Assembly: GCA_963971425.1 (NCBI GenBank)
Contig: OZ020515.1
Coordinates: 13,408,291 to 13,472,290, forward strand
Length of the DNA stretch: 64,000 nt
Source: Bryoerythrophyllum caledonicum
Lineage: Eukaryota; Streptophyta; Bryopsida; Pottiales; Pottiaceae
Reading direction: 5' to 3'
Every line of letters begins with the position of its first letter. The stretch's first letter is position 1. Positions 33,501 through 46,351 of this stretch are shown piece after piece. The position numbers were made by a program, and so were the translations under genes. Under the pieces are notes generated by a model. That model saw only the letters and a list, made by a program, of their open reading frames with translations. It was not told the origin of the DNA and did no database searches.

Positions 33501-34855
33501 GGATCTCTTGCATGTGACTTGAAAGTTTGGATATTGGGCCTATTAGAGAGGCTTGTTGTGCACCTTCACGATTTTCTTACCTTGTCCTACAAAAGTAGAG
33601 GTCTGAATAGAAATTGAAGCTGACAGTTTCTAATGTTGGTTAGCTAGTGTAAATGCCTCCATGCTCATCTTCCAGTTCTGTTATGCTACTTTGGGTTTCT
33701 CTCTGTCTATAAGCTTCGAAAAACTCTTTTGTAGATTTGTCTCCCACTTTCCTCCATTTTGTTCTCCCCCTACAGTGCTCTCCTGCTAGCTTCCAGTCCT
33801 CACACTTGGTTAAGGTGACCCTTGCATTGGTCTCCCTTTTTTGAGCTTCCACATCATTTGGGTTTGATTGAAGGAGAATTCTATTCTTTTCTAGGTTACT
33901 TCTTCCTTCTTCTTTGATCCTTCTCTCTTTGGCTTTCCTCTTACAAAAATATTTATACCACCTAATTACCTTCCTGAGTTTTCCAAAGAACTATAGGGTG
34001 GATGACAGTTTAACCACTTCTCTTTTAATTCTTGAACTACTCCTGCGTCGTTTAGATAGTACATATTCATCTTATACTTCGTTCCTTTTGGCCTTACATC
34101 TTCTAGTTCTATCGATATACAAACCGGGAGATGGTCTGAGTGGCTGCCACTTCCTAGAATTTTTTAATGTGTGCCTTGGATTTGCTAGAGGGGGAAGGGA
34201 AGACATAAAATCTATCAAGTCGCTCTAGCACCCTTTCCATACCCGTTCGGCGATGTCCCATGTAAATACCAGTTGTTAATTGAAGTCAAAAAAGTCTTGC
34301 ACGTTGAAGAAGTCTTTGAATAGGCTAAAGTCTTGTCTTTCTCTTGCCGAGATAATCCTGTTGGATGTGGAACACTTATCCCTCGCATTTTCTACAAAAT
34401 TCCAGTCTCCCCCTAGGATCCAGTTGCAATTTGGGTTAAGAGTTTCCATAAGTTCAATCCATAGAAGGCTTCTCTGGAAGGGGGATGTGGGGCGTAGGTA
34501 TTTAAAATGCCTAGGTCTCTTCCGAGGTTGCCTTTAAGTATAATCCACTGGGCCGAGTGACCCCTTGAATGTCCTTGATCAATAATGAGATGTTTGATCT
34601 TGGGAGAAACTAGCATACTAAGCCCCCTGCACCCTGCATTGATTTGATCTGCCTCTAGTGCCTCACAGTGAAAGTATGGACTTGTCTCCATAAAATTTTG
34701 CTTATAGAGCGAAGACCTTGTCCCCTAAGCTTGTGTTCTTGGATACAAAGGATATCTAGTGTATTCAAGAAAGGTTTTAGATAATTCCTAACTCTAGCTA
34801 CATTTCGAGGATTGTTTAGACCTTGTACATTATGAGATAGGAGTTGTATATTCAT
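30600..34855 (-). pseudogene. L1 ORF2: APE endonuclease, reverse transcriptase, zinc finger (broken)
   Basis: It starts MNIQLLSHNVQGLNNPRNV at ATG 34855-34853, with DILCIQEHKL (catalytic Glu) and GILNTYAPH typical of the L1 endonuclease. The reverse transcriptase lies at 33513-32179: GKSPGPDGIATEFYKKLW, NNWRPITLLNVAYKI, LKLDFSKAYDRVD, GVRQGCPLAPYLF and YADD. The C-terminus has a finger CTVCSMGEQESILHRFWSC (about 31070). Frame changes occur around 34660, 34400, 33900-33520, 32200, 31500 and 31250. The core RT is intact over 444 codons, so the copy is fairly young. Confidence 0.9.
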
Positions 34856-36988
34856 GTGTGAGGCAAGGAAGATTGGGAGCTAGGGTTGTTAAGAGACTCA
34901 CAGATTTGAAGTTTCCCGGCGCTACTTTTGTTGATAACGCTCTTGTTTTTGGAAACTCCAGCCTGTGCCTTAAGTGTTTCCTTATTCCTCCTTCCGTCAA
35001 TAGACCTCTGCCTCTTTGTTCTTTGAGCTAAGCTTAAAGGCTCCAATGGGAGGACTTCTTCGCTTCTTAGGTCCCTTACTACCGAGGTTGGTGTAGCGCT
35101 TACTCTGTCCGGTGTCCAGTTGAGCGTCATAACGTAGGCTGCCCTCTCCTCTTCATTCATTTGTTCGAATGGTCCCTATATTCCTCCATTGTCACTTGTC
35201 TTCAACGGAGGGCATTGAGGTCCGTGGCTTCTCTCACACATCCGGTGGACCTCTCACTTTCCAATGTTCTTTCCACCTGTCCGGGATCAGGGCCTGCTCC
35301 TCCCCTCTTGGTGGGTTCGCGTTCTTGTTCTCTACTTCTAGTCTCTGGTTCAAGCTCCACCCTTGCGTCCCTCTTGGTGGGAGTTCCCTCCGCTCCCTGG
35401 TACGTCACTTCCATCATCGCCTCATCTCCGTCAACCGCAGCCGCCTTTTCCCCCTAGGCTTCGCCAGTCGCGTTTGGGTTCAGGACCTAGTGCGTCTCTT
35501 CCTGCATCACCTCGTCGTTGCTTTGGTTTCCCTCAGCCGCAGCCGCCTTTTCTCCCTGATCTTCGCACGTCGCGCTTGGGTTCTGGATTCCCAATTCCGA
35601 CGCTTTTTCCTTCTGTTGGCGCGCTCTCCCGCTCTCTTCTTCTTGCTCCGAAGTCACTTGCTTCTCACCTTTGTCCTCATGTTGTTCTCCAAGCCTGCGT
35701 TTTGACGGCGTCTCCAACGCCGATGCCAAGTCCGATGCCTTCGCTATCTGATCGTGCGCAGCCTTGTCTTTTCCAAGCGCTTTTTGTGGCTTTCCACCTT
35801 TGATCCCGGCTGTCCTCCTTTGGATCCTCTCATCAAGGGCGACCCCTGTTCCGTCGCAATGGCCTTCCAGCATCCCGCTTCTTCCAACGTCCTTTCCTGT
35901 GCTAGCCTCCCTTCTTGCTCTTCGGCTGCTACTATATCCTCTAGCTGTTCTTCACCGTCTTCTATCCTCAGAGCGTCGAATCGCCCTCGTTGGAGTTTGG
36001 GGTTCCTACTCTGCGATGGTAAGTCATTGGATTTTCTCTTGCTACTTCCTTTCTATGTTCAAAAGCCTTCTTCATCTTCTAGTTCTTTTCCTTTTCCTTT
36101 CACTTGTTTCTCCTTGTCTGCGTTTTCTGCTTGTTTTCCTTTCTGTATTGTTGTCGCCTGCTCCTTGCCTGTATTGTTATTTGTTTTATGTTTGTTTCCT
36201 AGCTTTTGCGGGCACTCCTTCAAGCTGTGGTCTCTCTCAAGGTTTTTATAGGTTTCTATAGAGCTTCACCAAGTCCATTGCGATGTAGAAACGGTGATCG
36301 GAACTTCCTTTGTCCTCTCCTAGAACTTCTCCAAGTCTTGCTCCGATTGCTCTTGAAACCTCCAAGCAGTCTTTAGGTATGTGCCTTAAAGTAATCCATG
36401 TGGGGAGTTTTATCTTGTTCGATATGCCTCCTTGATTGCCTGTGAGGTTGAACTCTTCATTGTATGGGTCAAACCCCGGGATCCAACGTTGAAAGATGCA
36501 TATACCTTCTAAGGTCCTGTAGGGAGTAAGTAGTAGAAGCTTGCTAATGATTTCTATAGAGTTTGCTTCGATCAGAAAGAAGCCCTTACCAGATGTCGAC
36601 CAAAATGGAGATTACCTCCTACTCTTTTCCTCAGTGCCTCACACTATTGTTTCAGCCGGAACTCTTACGGCCGTCCTCCGAGGAAGAATGCTATGGAGCT
36701 GAACTGCTGTAGGAATTGGGACTCATTCTTGATAACACCCTGGTTCACTTTAATTTCTCTTTTCATATCTTTCAATAAATAGCATGCGTAACTTCTTTTG
36801 TAGCCAGGTGGGAGCTCCTCTCCAGGTTTAACTTTGGTGAGATGAAGTCCGCTAACGCTGGTGGTTTGCTCGTTTAGCACCTATTGCATGTTTGATGGAG
36901 TTGCTGCTATTTGTTGAGTCTGACGGGATGCCTCCGCCTCCTCGATCATAGCGGCAACCTTCCTTAGGACGTCTACGTAAGATGCCAT
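34852..36988 (-). pseudogene. L1 ORF1 (DUF4283-like RNA-binding protein), broken
   Basis: It begins MASYVDVLRKVAAMIEEAE at 36988. A stop interrupts before VLNEQTTSVSGLHLTKVKPG. The domain core FFLIEANSIEII...GICIFQRWIPGFDPYN...LPTWITLRHIP matches the DUF4283 region of plant L1 ORF1 proteins. A tandem-duplicated acidic segment follows (EDQGEKAAAAEGNQ / GEKAAAVDGDEA; 35413-35600). The last segment ends ...SQSSLPHT with TGA at 34854-34852, overlapping the ATG of ORF2 as ATGA. That overlap suggests ORF2 is translated by reinitiation. Confidence 0.75.
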
Positions 36989-36999
36989 CGTAACCCTAA

Positions 37000-37700
37000 T
37001 GTGCTGTTTTATTACTCCTCTTTGTCCGCGAACGGGTTGGAAGCCTCGAGTGGTCACAACCGTATCTTGAATCCGGATTCTGTTATCCTAGTGTTATGAA
37101 GGGTTTAGCAATCACCAGTTATCCGACAGATTTTCCTATAGGTGTAAAGATGAACTACCATGTTTCATGTCAAGTTTGTGTCTTTAATCTTGATACCTTC
37201 CAACTTCTCTTTGTACGTGCACTAATGCAACCCTAACACGGTAGTACCCTGCTAACTAATGGATGAGTTGCCCTTGGATGCCCAAATAATTGTGGAAAGG
37301 AGAGGTTACGAATCCAAGTTTCTTTAGGATTCCGGAAAGAGGGTAAAAACCTTGACTGGTCGTAATCGGACCTAGATTCCCAAGGAAAGTGGTTGTTGTA
37401 GTAAACGAAGGGTCAGAATACTTCCTGCGTAATGAGCTGTCCGACAGCATCTCTATAGTTGTGAGGAAGTAGACACCACCCTGGTGCATGTGTATTTTGT
37501 GTTTAAGAGTGATTAGAATTGGTAGTTGAATCTTTCGTCACTTTAATCTAAGAGAAGAGAGTTTTAAACACCGTCCCTCTCCTAATAGAACTTGCCCTCT
37601 GATAACTTATATCATGAGGGAAAATTAGAGTTGAATCACTATGGTTTGATCCTTTCGCATCCGAAAACCATCACCAGAAACATGAAAGGAGGAAGTGCAA
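37000..37700. other. Sequence upstream of the L1, no gene seen
   Basis: Probably partly L1 5' UTR. Two loosely similar stretches (37030-37100 and 37340-37400, sharing GTCRTAAYCG...GATTC blocks) hint at repeats. Nothing else recognised. Confidence 0.35.
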
Positions 37701-37725
37701 TCCGATTCCTCTAGGAAAGGAGGAA

Positions 37726-37983
37726 GTGCTAACTTCTCCTGAATCCCTGGAACAATACACGAGTCACTTCTTGGGTGATTTTGGATGTTTAAAATACTCA
37801 AGGGAATGCATCCATTACAAACGTGTTCCAACAGTGCATGAGAGTGATCACTTCTTAAGTGATGGATTTGACGGTGGTGAGGATGATGAGGAGGTTGAAT
37901 TGCTTATGGAAGAGGACAATGATGGAGTTTTGATAGCTTTGGAGGATGACGATATGTTCTTGATGCAACTTTCTAGTTTTTAG
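37726..37983 (+). CDS. Short acidic ORF, possible gene fragment
   Basis: Eighty-five codons ending with a strongly acidic stretch (GGEDDEEVELLMEEDNDG, then ALEDDDMFLM). I recognise no family, no intron signals extend it, and there is no neighbouring gene. It may be a relic or chance. Confidence 0.2.
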   Translation: MLTSPESLEQYTSHFLGDFGCLKYSRECIHYKRVPTVHESDHFLSDGFDGGEDDEEVELLMEEDNDGVLIALEDDDMFLMQLSSF

Positions 37984-37999
37984 ACTCATCTAAATTTTA

Positions 38000-39120
38000 T
38001 GATAATTTCATGATAAAAGGTTTTACATTTTGAAGATGCTAAGAGTGCACTTGAGACTTTAAAGAAAATTTTGAAGCAAAGACCTAATGATATCATGGTA
38101 TTTATCAAGAAAGGTCAAGCAACTTAAAAGCAAGTACACTCTTGGCATGTATTGTACAAAGATCTTGCCAAATTACAATAGATTCTTTCTTTTATTAAAC
38201 CTAAATGAATGATGAATTTTATATTTTGTTTATTCTATAAACACTGTATGTTTATCTTCTGAATCCATATTAGATTGATTTTTGTAAATATAAAAGATTA
38301 TTGAAGAAATCATGGAATCATACAAGTTGGGACTTGTAACTACATAAAACTTGAGCTAGTGGTTAAAATTACTATTATATTTTTTGAAATAGTCACTATC
38401 ATAATTATTATATGGTATTCATTTATATGTATTATACTATTATTTCTCATGAAATGTAATATTTAAAGAGGTATGTTTGTAGTATGTAGTCATGTAAATT
38501 TAGTAATCTTCAAGACAATTAACTTGTTAATTGCCAAGTCTAAAATTGCCTATTATTTTAAAGTCCTATGATTGCAACATCTTGAGGCATGATGTACAAA
38601 AGACCTATCAAATTATTCTAAAAGATGATGAAGAGAGAACAAATTGTTTTATTAAATTTGTTTAGGTTTAAAGTTTGGTGGTTGTAAGTAGAATGTTCTA
38701 TCAAACTTAGTATGAGGTTTACAATAAATAATTGCACCAATTACAAGTCTCAAAAGTAGATATGTAATTGTAAAGCAGGGAAATAGCAATCTCCTATTTT
38801 TATGTTATTTAGAATCTTATGATGCGTCACATAGCATATAAACTGGCATTTGGCGGTTGTAAGTAAGAAGGTACATGATTAGGTATTAGGGAGCTACTTT
38901 CAAACAAAGAGTTGATCATGCCTTTACTTTCTATAGACATAATCTCCATTTCCATTGTTCCAAAGTTTTGAAATATGATTTAAAGATACAATATATTATT
39001 AAAGGATGGAGGAGTTGTATGTCATGTTTCAATTCAATACTTCTTCTAGCCATACTTTACGTTTATTTTGATTGTTGAAGATATCTTGTATAGTGGATAT
39101 TCACAAGTTTTCTTTTCCAA
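38000..39120. other. AT-rich spacer, no gene seen
   Basis: Very AT-rich with only short frames. Nothing recognisable before the GC-rich 5' flank of the hAT gene at about 39200. Confidence 0.5.
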
Positions 39121-39923
39121 CATTGAAGAATGGCCAATGGTTCTAAACAGCCGTTTTTAATCTGGCTAAAAACAGCCACTTTGCACTGAAGAAAACGACT
39201 TGGCGAACCATGAGTCTAAATCATGGGGTGAAATATAGCATTTATCGCCACGTTGCAGTCTTGTCTACAGGTCCCCTCGCCAAGTTGGCGCCTCACTATC
39301 ACGGTTGTAGGGTATGCTTCGCCAGCGGTGTTGAAAGTTTCTTCTCAGATTAACGTCTTCCTCGCAAGACTGCGTCCCTTCAATCGAGAGCGGCGCCAAG
39401 CATTCAAGCGCGTCCCCTGCTGCGCGCCAATCCTGCGCCAAGCATCGCCCACTGCGCTTCAGTGCAATAAACTGGAGTCGCCAGTGCTTGCACTTCATTT
39501 CAATTTGGGTGCGCCAGTGGCTGCTGCGATCTGCAGGGATTTCTCGCCATCAATGGCGCCTCATTTTTTTCCTTCGCCGCCGCTTACCTTGCATAGCCTT
39601 GTCGCCTCTTTAGTTGAGGGCAGTAGGGTTGTGCGCATTGGAATTTGGGAGTTTCCAACTTTCTCACAATCTCTGTGATGAATTTTGCTATTGGGTTTAG
39701 GGTATTTTCTGTTGAGTGTTCTTCAATTGGGGCAGATTTGCTCGGATTGGCGGCGCTTACTGTACGAGTCGAAGATGTGCATTGTGCACGCCGCGCATAA
39801 ATTACTGAGCAAGTGTAGTGCTTTCTATTCTCTTTTTGGTTTAGGGTTATGTCCAGTGTCCACATCTATTCTCGTTTTGGTCGTCATCGTAAATCTCATC
39901 ATTTTTTGTATTGCGGTTGCTTC

Positions 39924-42900
39924 ATGGCGGGTTCTGGGGATGAGGGTTGTTCAACAGGGATTGTAGAGCTCGCAGCGGACATAGCTAAGCGGAAGGCCAA
40001 ACGTGATGCTCGGATGGAGACGAAGAAGCTTGCTGCCGTGCGTGCTGCCTTCAAGAAGAAGCGTGAAGGTGAGCAGGCAGCGAGGAAGAAAGCCCGAGAG
40101 AAGACGACGTTGCAGGCTTACTTCAACAGTAGCCGTAATTCCTGCAATGCATATCCACTCCGTATGGTGTTGGACTCGTCAATGCCGGATGTACCTGGAG
40201 CAGAACCTTGGTCGCCGACAAGCTCCAATTCCATACTTGCTGGACCCAATAAATCAAGCAGCAGCTTGAATGTATCTATGGATACAGGAACTCCCTCAAG
40301 ATCATCGGGAGACACGGTCATTCTCAGTGCGAAGTCACCCATGATTTCAATACTGTCGAGTGCAGAGAGTGGTGGTAGCATGGACAATGCTGGCCTCGTT
40401 GAGATTCCGCTGGGAGAGGATTTTTTTTCCTCAGATGAAGAAGTTGAATCACCTCCGAAAAAGAAGAAGGGCGCGAAGACTGCGAAGAGCGAAAAGCAGA
40501 AGAAGTACGACCGACACCGCAAGTTTCAAACTGAGTGGTCTGCGAAACTGCCTTGGGCAGCAGGAATCTTGGCCAATGATGGAATTCTGCACATGGTTCG
40601 ATGCAGAGTATGCACGGCGTTTGGGAAGAAGCCGTGTGTCATGGCACCGAAATCAGATACGCTATTTAAGCATGATGGGCGTAGAACGGCAAAAAAGGCG
40701 ATCCCTCGTTACGGCGTAAGGCTGGAGAATCGTACATGGCCTTGAACTGCAAGCACATGCAGAACCTGAGGTTGTACGCTGCGCGCCCACAATCCACAAT
40801 TCTGCAGGCCGTGAACCACTCAACCTCCATGGAAGCAGTCAAGAAGAGAGTTCAGTTTGCAACTATATTTCAGGTTCTTTCTTGTGGTCGTCCAATGCTA
40901 GAGTACGAAGTGCGTCATTCTCTGTATAAGTTCATTAAGGTCCCTGATTGTCCAGCACAACATTGGTGCGATAATTCCGGTTGGCAAATTGCAGAGTACA
41001 TGTATGCTGAGGTGCAATTAACAATGAAGAAAATGGTGCAGGAAGCTCGTTACATTGCGGTAACAGTGGACGAGGTGACCACCGTTGACAATGGTTACTG
41101 GTTATCCGTCCACTGTTAAATGGTGAAGGATTGGGTCCGAATCCCACTTTTAGTGTCTTTGCAACGTGTTACCATTGCTGCTAACTCCAGTAACATCACA
41201 ACGCTTATCATGGAATCTGTTTTGTCCAGTGGTGGCTTGGATCGTCAGATGTTGGCTCGAAAATTACTGTGTTTTGGTGCAGATGGGGCCGCGACACTGC
41301 AGGGCTGTCACAAGGGGGTTCCTGTGCAGATCCAACAACAATATGCCCCCTTTGCGATGGGGATGCATTGTGTAGCTCACCGTTGTAATCTGGCTTTTAA
41401 GCCACTCTCGAAGCACGGTGTTTTCATTGCAATCGAGAAGCTGCTGGCTGCAACGAATGCCTACTTTTCTCACAGTCCGAAGCGCTATATGGAGTTTAGG
41501 GAACTAGCAGAATTGACAGAAACAAAAGGCTTGAAGATGCTCAAGTCTGTTGAGACACGATGGATCAGTCTCGTTGAGCCGGTGAGACGCCTCTTAGCTG
41601 AGTATCGAACTCTCATGTATAAAATCTACCGAGAGGAGGAGGACAAAGACATAACTTTGGTATGTTTTTCACCTTTGCATTTTTTGTTCTCATTGTTGCT
41701 CACTGTTTTGTGAAACTATTTTGTGTTATGAAATGACATGTAGCCGTGTTTGATGTGCAGCCATGCTTGACGCGCCTTCTAGACCCATACACTGTCTTGG
41801 GTATGGCTGCCCTGTTGCCACTACTTGAGGCAGTCGACAATCTGATCACATTTGCACAAAAACAGGATGTGTACATTTGTGATTTTGTTGCCGCTGTGAA
41901 GGTGTGTCAAGGGCAGTTGTACTCCATGTACGAGGACCATGCAACACGCTTCAGTACCGATGAGTTCTGGGCGTACAAGAACCTACTGGATTGCTCCCAT
42001 GAGCAGGTGCATTGGAAATGGATAACCAATCTCAACGACAATTCCTCCCAGTTGACGTTCATGTGCAACAACGAGCAAATTTTTGTTGTCCACAAAGGAG
42101 CATCAGTTTCTCGTGAGGTCTTTGCTGAGGTCGTTGCGAAGATCAAGCTGGAGACTGCTGGTACGTTCTCGTGTGTTGCATGGCTGACTTTGTTGCGTAA
42201 ATCAGGCTTGAAGCACTTGGTATAACGTCGTTTTTTGGCTTGCTTGAACTTGTTGCGTAGATCAGGCTTTCAGCACCTGGTATGTTGTCGTTTTTTGGTA
42301 TGATGTCGTTATTTTCAGCACTTTATATGATGTCGTTTTCAGCACTTGGTATGATGTCGTTATTTTCTTGCTTGAACTTGTTGCGTAGATCAGGCTTGAG
42401 GCAACTGGTATGTCGTCGTTTTTTGGTATGATGTCGTTATTTTCAGCAGGTGCCAAAAACTACATGAGTAGTGCGCCACCTCTTGCCGTTGATAGCTTGA
42501 CCGTCATCTGCCTACTCGTTTCTCTTTCGGTGCTACGTCGTTCTGGTTTATGTGCACCTGCTTGTGGATGTTTTTTGCTTAATGTATATGTGATGTGGTG
42601 GTAAGGTGACGCTCCGCTTTTTTGGTTGAGGTTTCTGGAGGTCATTTGCTCAATCAGTAATGTGTATGGATAGAGGGAATGAGGTTAGTAATGTGATATG
42701 GATAGAATGAATGAATCAGTAAGCATGCATGTGATATGGATAGAGTGAATGAATCACTAATGTGATATGGATAGAGTGAATGCATGCTTTGGAAGGCTGT
42801 TCGAGTGATGCCTTCCTCATCCATAAATTCCTGACTTTGCTGGTAGCTTCTGAGGTCAATAATACTTGACGTAAAGGTCCGAGAATTGAGACCGTTAACT

Positions 42901-44273
42901 CATCAGTGAGAGGAGCGGACGCAAACTGAATTCTCTGGAGCTAATTGTACAGTTGCAAGTTTCTCGCACATTGCTGAAGATAATTCACATTTTATGTTTT
43001 GGAAAGCTGCACGGACTGTGAACCGGTTGCGAGCTGGAAGCTGATTGTACAACGATAGTTTGAAGATTGCGTAGATCAGGCTTTCAGCACCTGGTATGTC
43101 GTCGTTTTTTGGTATGATGTCGTTATTTTCAGCACTTGGCAGTGATGTCGTTTTCAACACTTGGTATGATGTCGTTATTTTCTTGCTTGAACTTGTTGCG
43201 TAGATCAGGCTTGAGGCACCTGGTATGACGTCGTTTTTTGGCTTGCTTGAACTTGTTGCGTGGATTAGGCTTGAGGCACTTGGTATGACGTCGTTTTTTG
43301 GCTTGCTTGAACTTGTAAGTTGTTGCGTTCTCACAGGCTTTAAGCACTTGGTATGATGTCGTTTTTTGCATGCTTGAATTTGTTGCGTAGATCAGGCTTT
43401 AAGCAGCTGGTATGTTCTTGTTTTTTCCATTGCTAAACTTGTTGCGTAGATCAAGCTTTAAGCAGCTGATATGTTTTTATTTTTTGCATGGCTGAACTTG
43501 TTGTTGCGTAGATCAGGCTTTATGGAGCTCGTAATCTCATTTGTTGCATGGCTGAAATTGTTGTCGCGTAGAGCAGGTTTTAAGTAGCTGGTATGGTCTT
43601 GTTTTTTCTTCTGCTGAACTTGTCTTTGCATTGATGAAATAATTGAATATGCTGGGTTGATGATGCAGTGGCAGCCTCTGGGCTCATCAAAGAATTGGAT
43701 AATCGCTTCCCATCACAGAACGTTATGCAAGCCATGGGTATCCTGTACCCGCAGTACTGGCTTCAAGGAGATTGTGAGGAAAGCTTCTCCAAACACATCC
43801 GAGTCCTTATGGACTATTACGGGCATGGGAAGATTCTGGGCAAAGACAACGATAAGATTTCAGTCCCAGCCCTCATTGATCGTGAGCTATTGTTGAGCCA
43901 ACAGGGCTTATTCAAGCTCACCATGTTATCCAATGCACGCGCCGCCATGGAGCCACCATTTGACTGTAATCCACTAACGAGGTTGTGGAAGGGCCTTGAT
44001 GCTGCAACGTGCTTGACGCACCACTTCTTTGAGTACATGAAATTGGCCGAGATGGCGATTGTGCACGTCATAGGGTCGGTTGAGGATGAACGCGTGTTCT
44101 CTTCAGTTTCATTTCTCAAGTCCAAAGTGCGCAACAACTTGGACAAGCATCTGCAATGCGTTGTGGGAATGTACTCTCAGAAAATATTCACCTTAGAGAC
44201 TTTCCCATACGATGCAGCATTCCAGAAATGGGTGAATGGCGGTGAGCGATATCGATACGGGCTTCTAGCCTAG
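39924..44273 (+). pseudogene. hAT-family transposase gene with introns, carrying two lesions
   Basis: From ATG 39924 (MAGSGDEGCSTG) come a basic coiled segment and a BED-like finger region (LPWAAGILANDGILHMVRCR). A one-base-type frameshift near 40712 leads to NCKHMQNLRLYAARPQS, then VTVDEVTTVDN (catalytic Asp region), an in-frame TAA at 41117-41119, LLCFGADGAATLQGCHKG, GMHCVAHRCNLA and VETRWISL. Introns are 41660-41760 and 42161-43668 (GT-AG, phases match). The last exon (43669-44273) has the hATC dimerisation end, GSVEDERVFSSVSFLKSKVRNNL. Only two disabling changes in about 900 codons suggest recent inactivation. Terminal repeats were not resolved. Confidence 0.85.
42190..43630 (+). repeat. 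Intronic minisatellite, ~60 bp unit
   Basis: Two blocks (about 42190-42445 and 43065-43625) repeat a 60-bp unit, roughly GCTTGCTTGAACTTGTTGCG, then TAGATCAGGCTTTAAGCACC, then TGGTATGATGTCGTTTTTTG. Shortened units of 24-30 bp (GGTATGATGTCGTTATTTTC) are mixed in. The array lies wholly inside the second hAT intron. Between the blocks another short repeat (GTGATATGGATAGAGTGAATGAATC) occurs at 42660-42790. Confidence 0.85.
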
Positions 44274-44279
44274 AGCATC

Positions 44280-46345
44280 ATCAACATATCAACTTCTGCC
44301 TAAATCCTACCATGGTTTACAGGCGGTGAGCTTCTTTGTATGAGCTTAGTAGTATGGCAGGCTCTTTGTTTCTATCACTTCTGTTGGTTAGTTGGACTCA
44401 CCTCCAATCTAACGTTCAACTTTCAATGAAGCTCATTTCCCTTTTATTTCCTTACTTTCCAGGAGTTTGCAGCAGTACTTAGCACTCTTTCAACTTCTGA
44501 GGTCGCCCAAGTTGCACTTGCAAATTTCAGGATGTAGCCACTTTGCTTTTGTAATTTGTTGTTTTGTCGCCACATGTTGCATCATTTCTGTGAATTGTGT
44601 CGCCACTGTAAATCGCAAAATTGAAAAATTTGACTCTAGTGAATATCACATTTTCGCCTTCCAGCACTTCCAAAGTAGAGAATGTGGCCACATGCATGCA
44701 CTGTACAAACGACTGAAACAGCCATTCTCACCGCGCACCCCCTAAAAAACTCGCCCAATGGGCACTATTCCTAGAACCAAAAAAAAAAGGTTGGTTCTAA
44801 AACTTGTTTAGACCTTGGCACAATGAAATGAATTATATTTTGTTGATAGGGATTTTCACACCATTCTTAAGAAAAAGATCATACCAAGATTGAAAATATA
44901 TAGAAGGATTTTTAGGAACTAATTCCAACCATTCTCCAATCTTCAGTATGTGACATTCCATGTAAATCTTTCATAATTGAGAACAACTCGACCATGGACA
45001 TTTCGCTCCAAAAGAGATGAAAATCAACTCTCCTAGCCCATGCTTCATCTTTGGCGGTGAAGAGTGTTCATTTCTAATCCTCAAAGAACAATCATATGGT
45101 TATCATAAAAAAAAATGTCATCTTACTGATTAAAATAATCTTGAAAGTGAAAGGGGACAACCTGCATATCACCTCCTACATTATGCTCTTATAATATTAA
45201 CCAAGGCAATGTGCAAAGGGTGACATAGCTTGGAAAAGGTATTGGAGAACTATTGGTCAATTCTTTGAAAATTTGAAACTATGGAGGAGATTTTGCATGC
45301 ATTGGATAAGACCCTAGAACATTGGTTGCTATAATTACTACTTATGAAGTTCAATGGTGCAATTTTTTTTTCATATTTAGTATCTTTTGGAATCCATATC
45401 TCACCCTACCTTTGTCTTGTCTTTCCTCATTTGGAAAGACTTTTAAGACAAATCTATTCTCTAAATTGAGAAAGAGCCACAAGAAGTGACATCCCTAAGG
45501 GCATCTTCAATGCATCCAAGAATATGCACGCTAAACCGCAAAAGTCAGTGATGTGTAGCGAGCGTGAGAAGATTGGAGGGAAGGATGGAAGGCATTGTGC
45601 CTGAACCCAATGTGCCTTGTACAGTCGCTTCATAACATGAACAACCACTTCACATCCAACGTGGTAGGGAGACCACGCAACACGGATCGTAGTCGATGTG
45701 GAAGGTCATGTAGAGGGAGATGTTGAGGGCTCTGAAAGGGTGGCAAATGTGGCGTGTGGGAGGCCAAACTTTGCGAGCCCTAAAATGTTGAAGGTTTGTT
45801 CAGGAGTGGGTTGAGGCGGAGTTACTCTACGCCGTGGTTGCTTTAATACATATTTAATTCAAAATGGAGAGTCGTCCAAACTCTTGGAAAATATTAAGTT
45901 TTTGTCCAGGTAATTACCCATGTAATGTCAAGATGCTACCCCTATAATGCATGTGATACCCATGTAATACTCAGGTGATACCCATTGTGTCCAAATCGTT
46001 GCATCAAAGAAAAATAATTATTTCGGCATAGAGGTGTTGAAAGTGACCACTAGATACGGTACTGAGTGTTCCCTGGAAGCTCCAGTTCAGGGTCGGGGTC
46101 AGGGTATGCATTGCTCTAATGTGTTGTAGCTCCTGCCTGCCGTCCAGAGGTCGGCGTCCGGAGGTCCTCATCGCGATCGTCGCTAGGATTGTGCCATTAG
46201 GGTTTGGAGTTTCTGGACTTCCATAGTTGCTCTGTTTTCTGGAGCTTCTGCGCCGAACCTCGCATCGCCATCCACCACTCCCGCCTCGCCGCGCCGCGAC
46301 GCTCCTCCTCCACGCCATCTCTCTGCCTTGGGCAGCGAAGGGCAT
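44280..46345. other. hAT 3' flank and spacer, no gene seen
   Basis: 44280-44800 is probably the transposon 3' end. A GGTTCTA octamer-like motif, seen inverted at 44771 and direct at 39139, could mark ends but lacks an 8-bp duplication. The rest is AT-rich with no supported frame. Confidence 0.4.
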
Positions 46346-46351
46346 TCGATA

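Larger units (their letters stand above)
30489..36988 (-). mobile_element. Plant-type L1 LINE, degraded
   Basis: On the minus strand: ORF1 with a DUF4283-like domain (36988-34852), ORF2 with APE, RT and a zf-RVT-type finger (34855-about 30600), and a 3' end with a ten-A tract (T-run 30489-30498 on plus). Several frameshifts and stops are present. The 5' UTR extends past 36988 by an unknown length; no target-site duplication was found. Confidence 0.85.

Noticed and set aside
35161-36261. Long plus-strand frames rich in Leu, Ser and Pro
   Set aside because: They are antisense to the acidic, repeat-bearing part of L1 ORF1 on the minus strand.
42190-43630. CRISPR-like array
   Set aside because: The repeats are contiguous and degenerate without unique spacers, and lie in a eukaryotic intron.
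39139-44778. TGGTTCTA inverted motif as hAT terminal repeats
   Set aside because: Only eight bases match and the flanking 8-bp sequences differ, so it may be chance.
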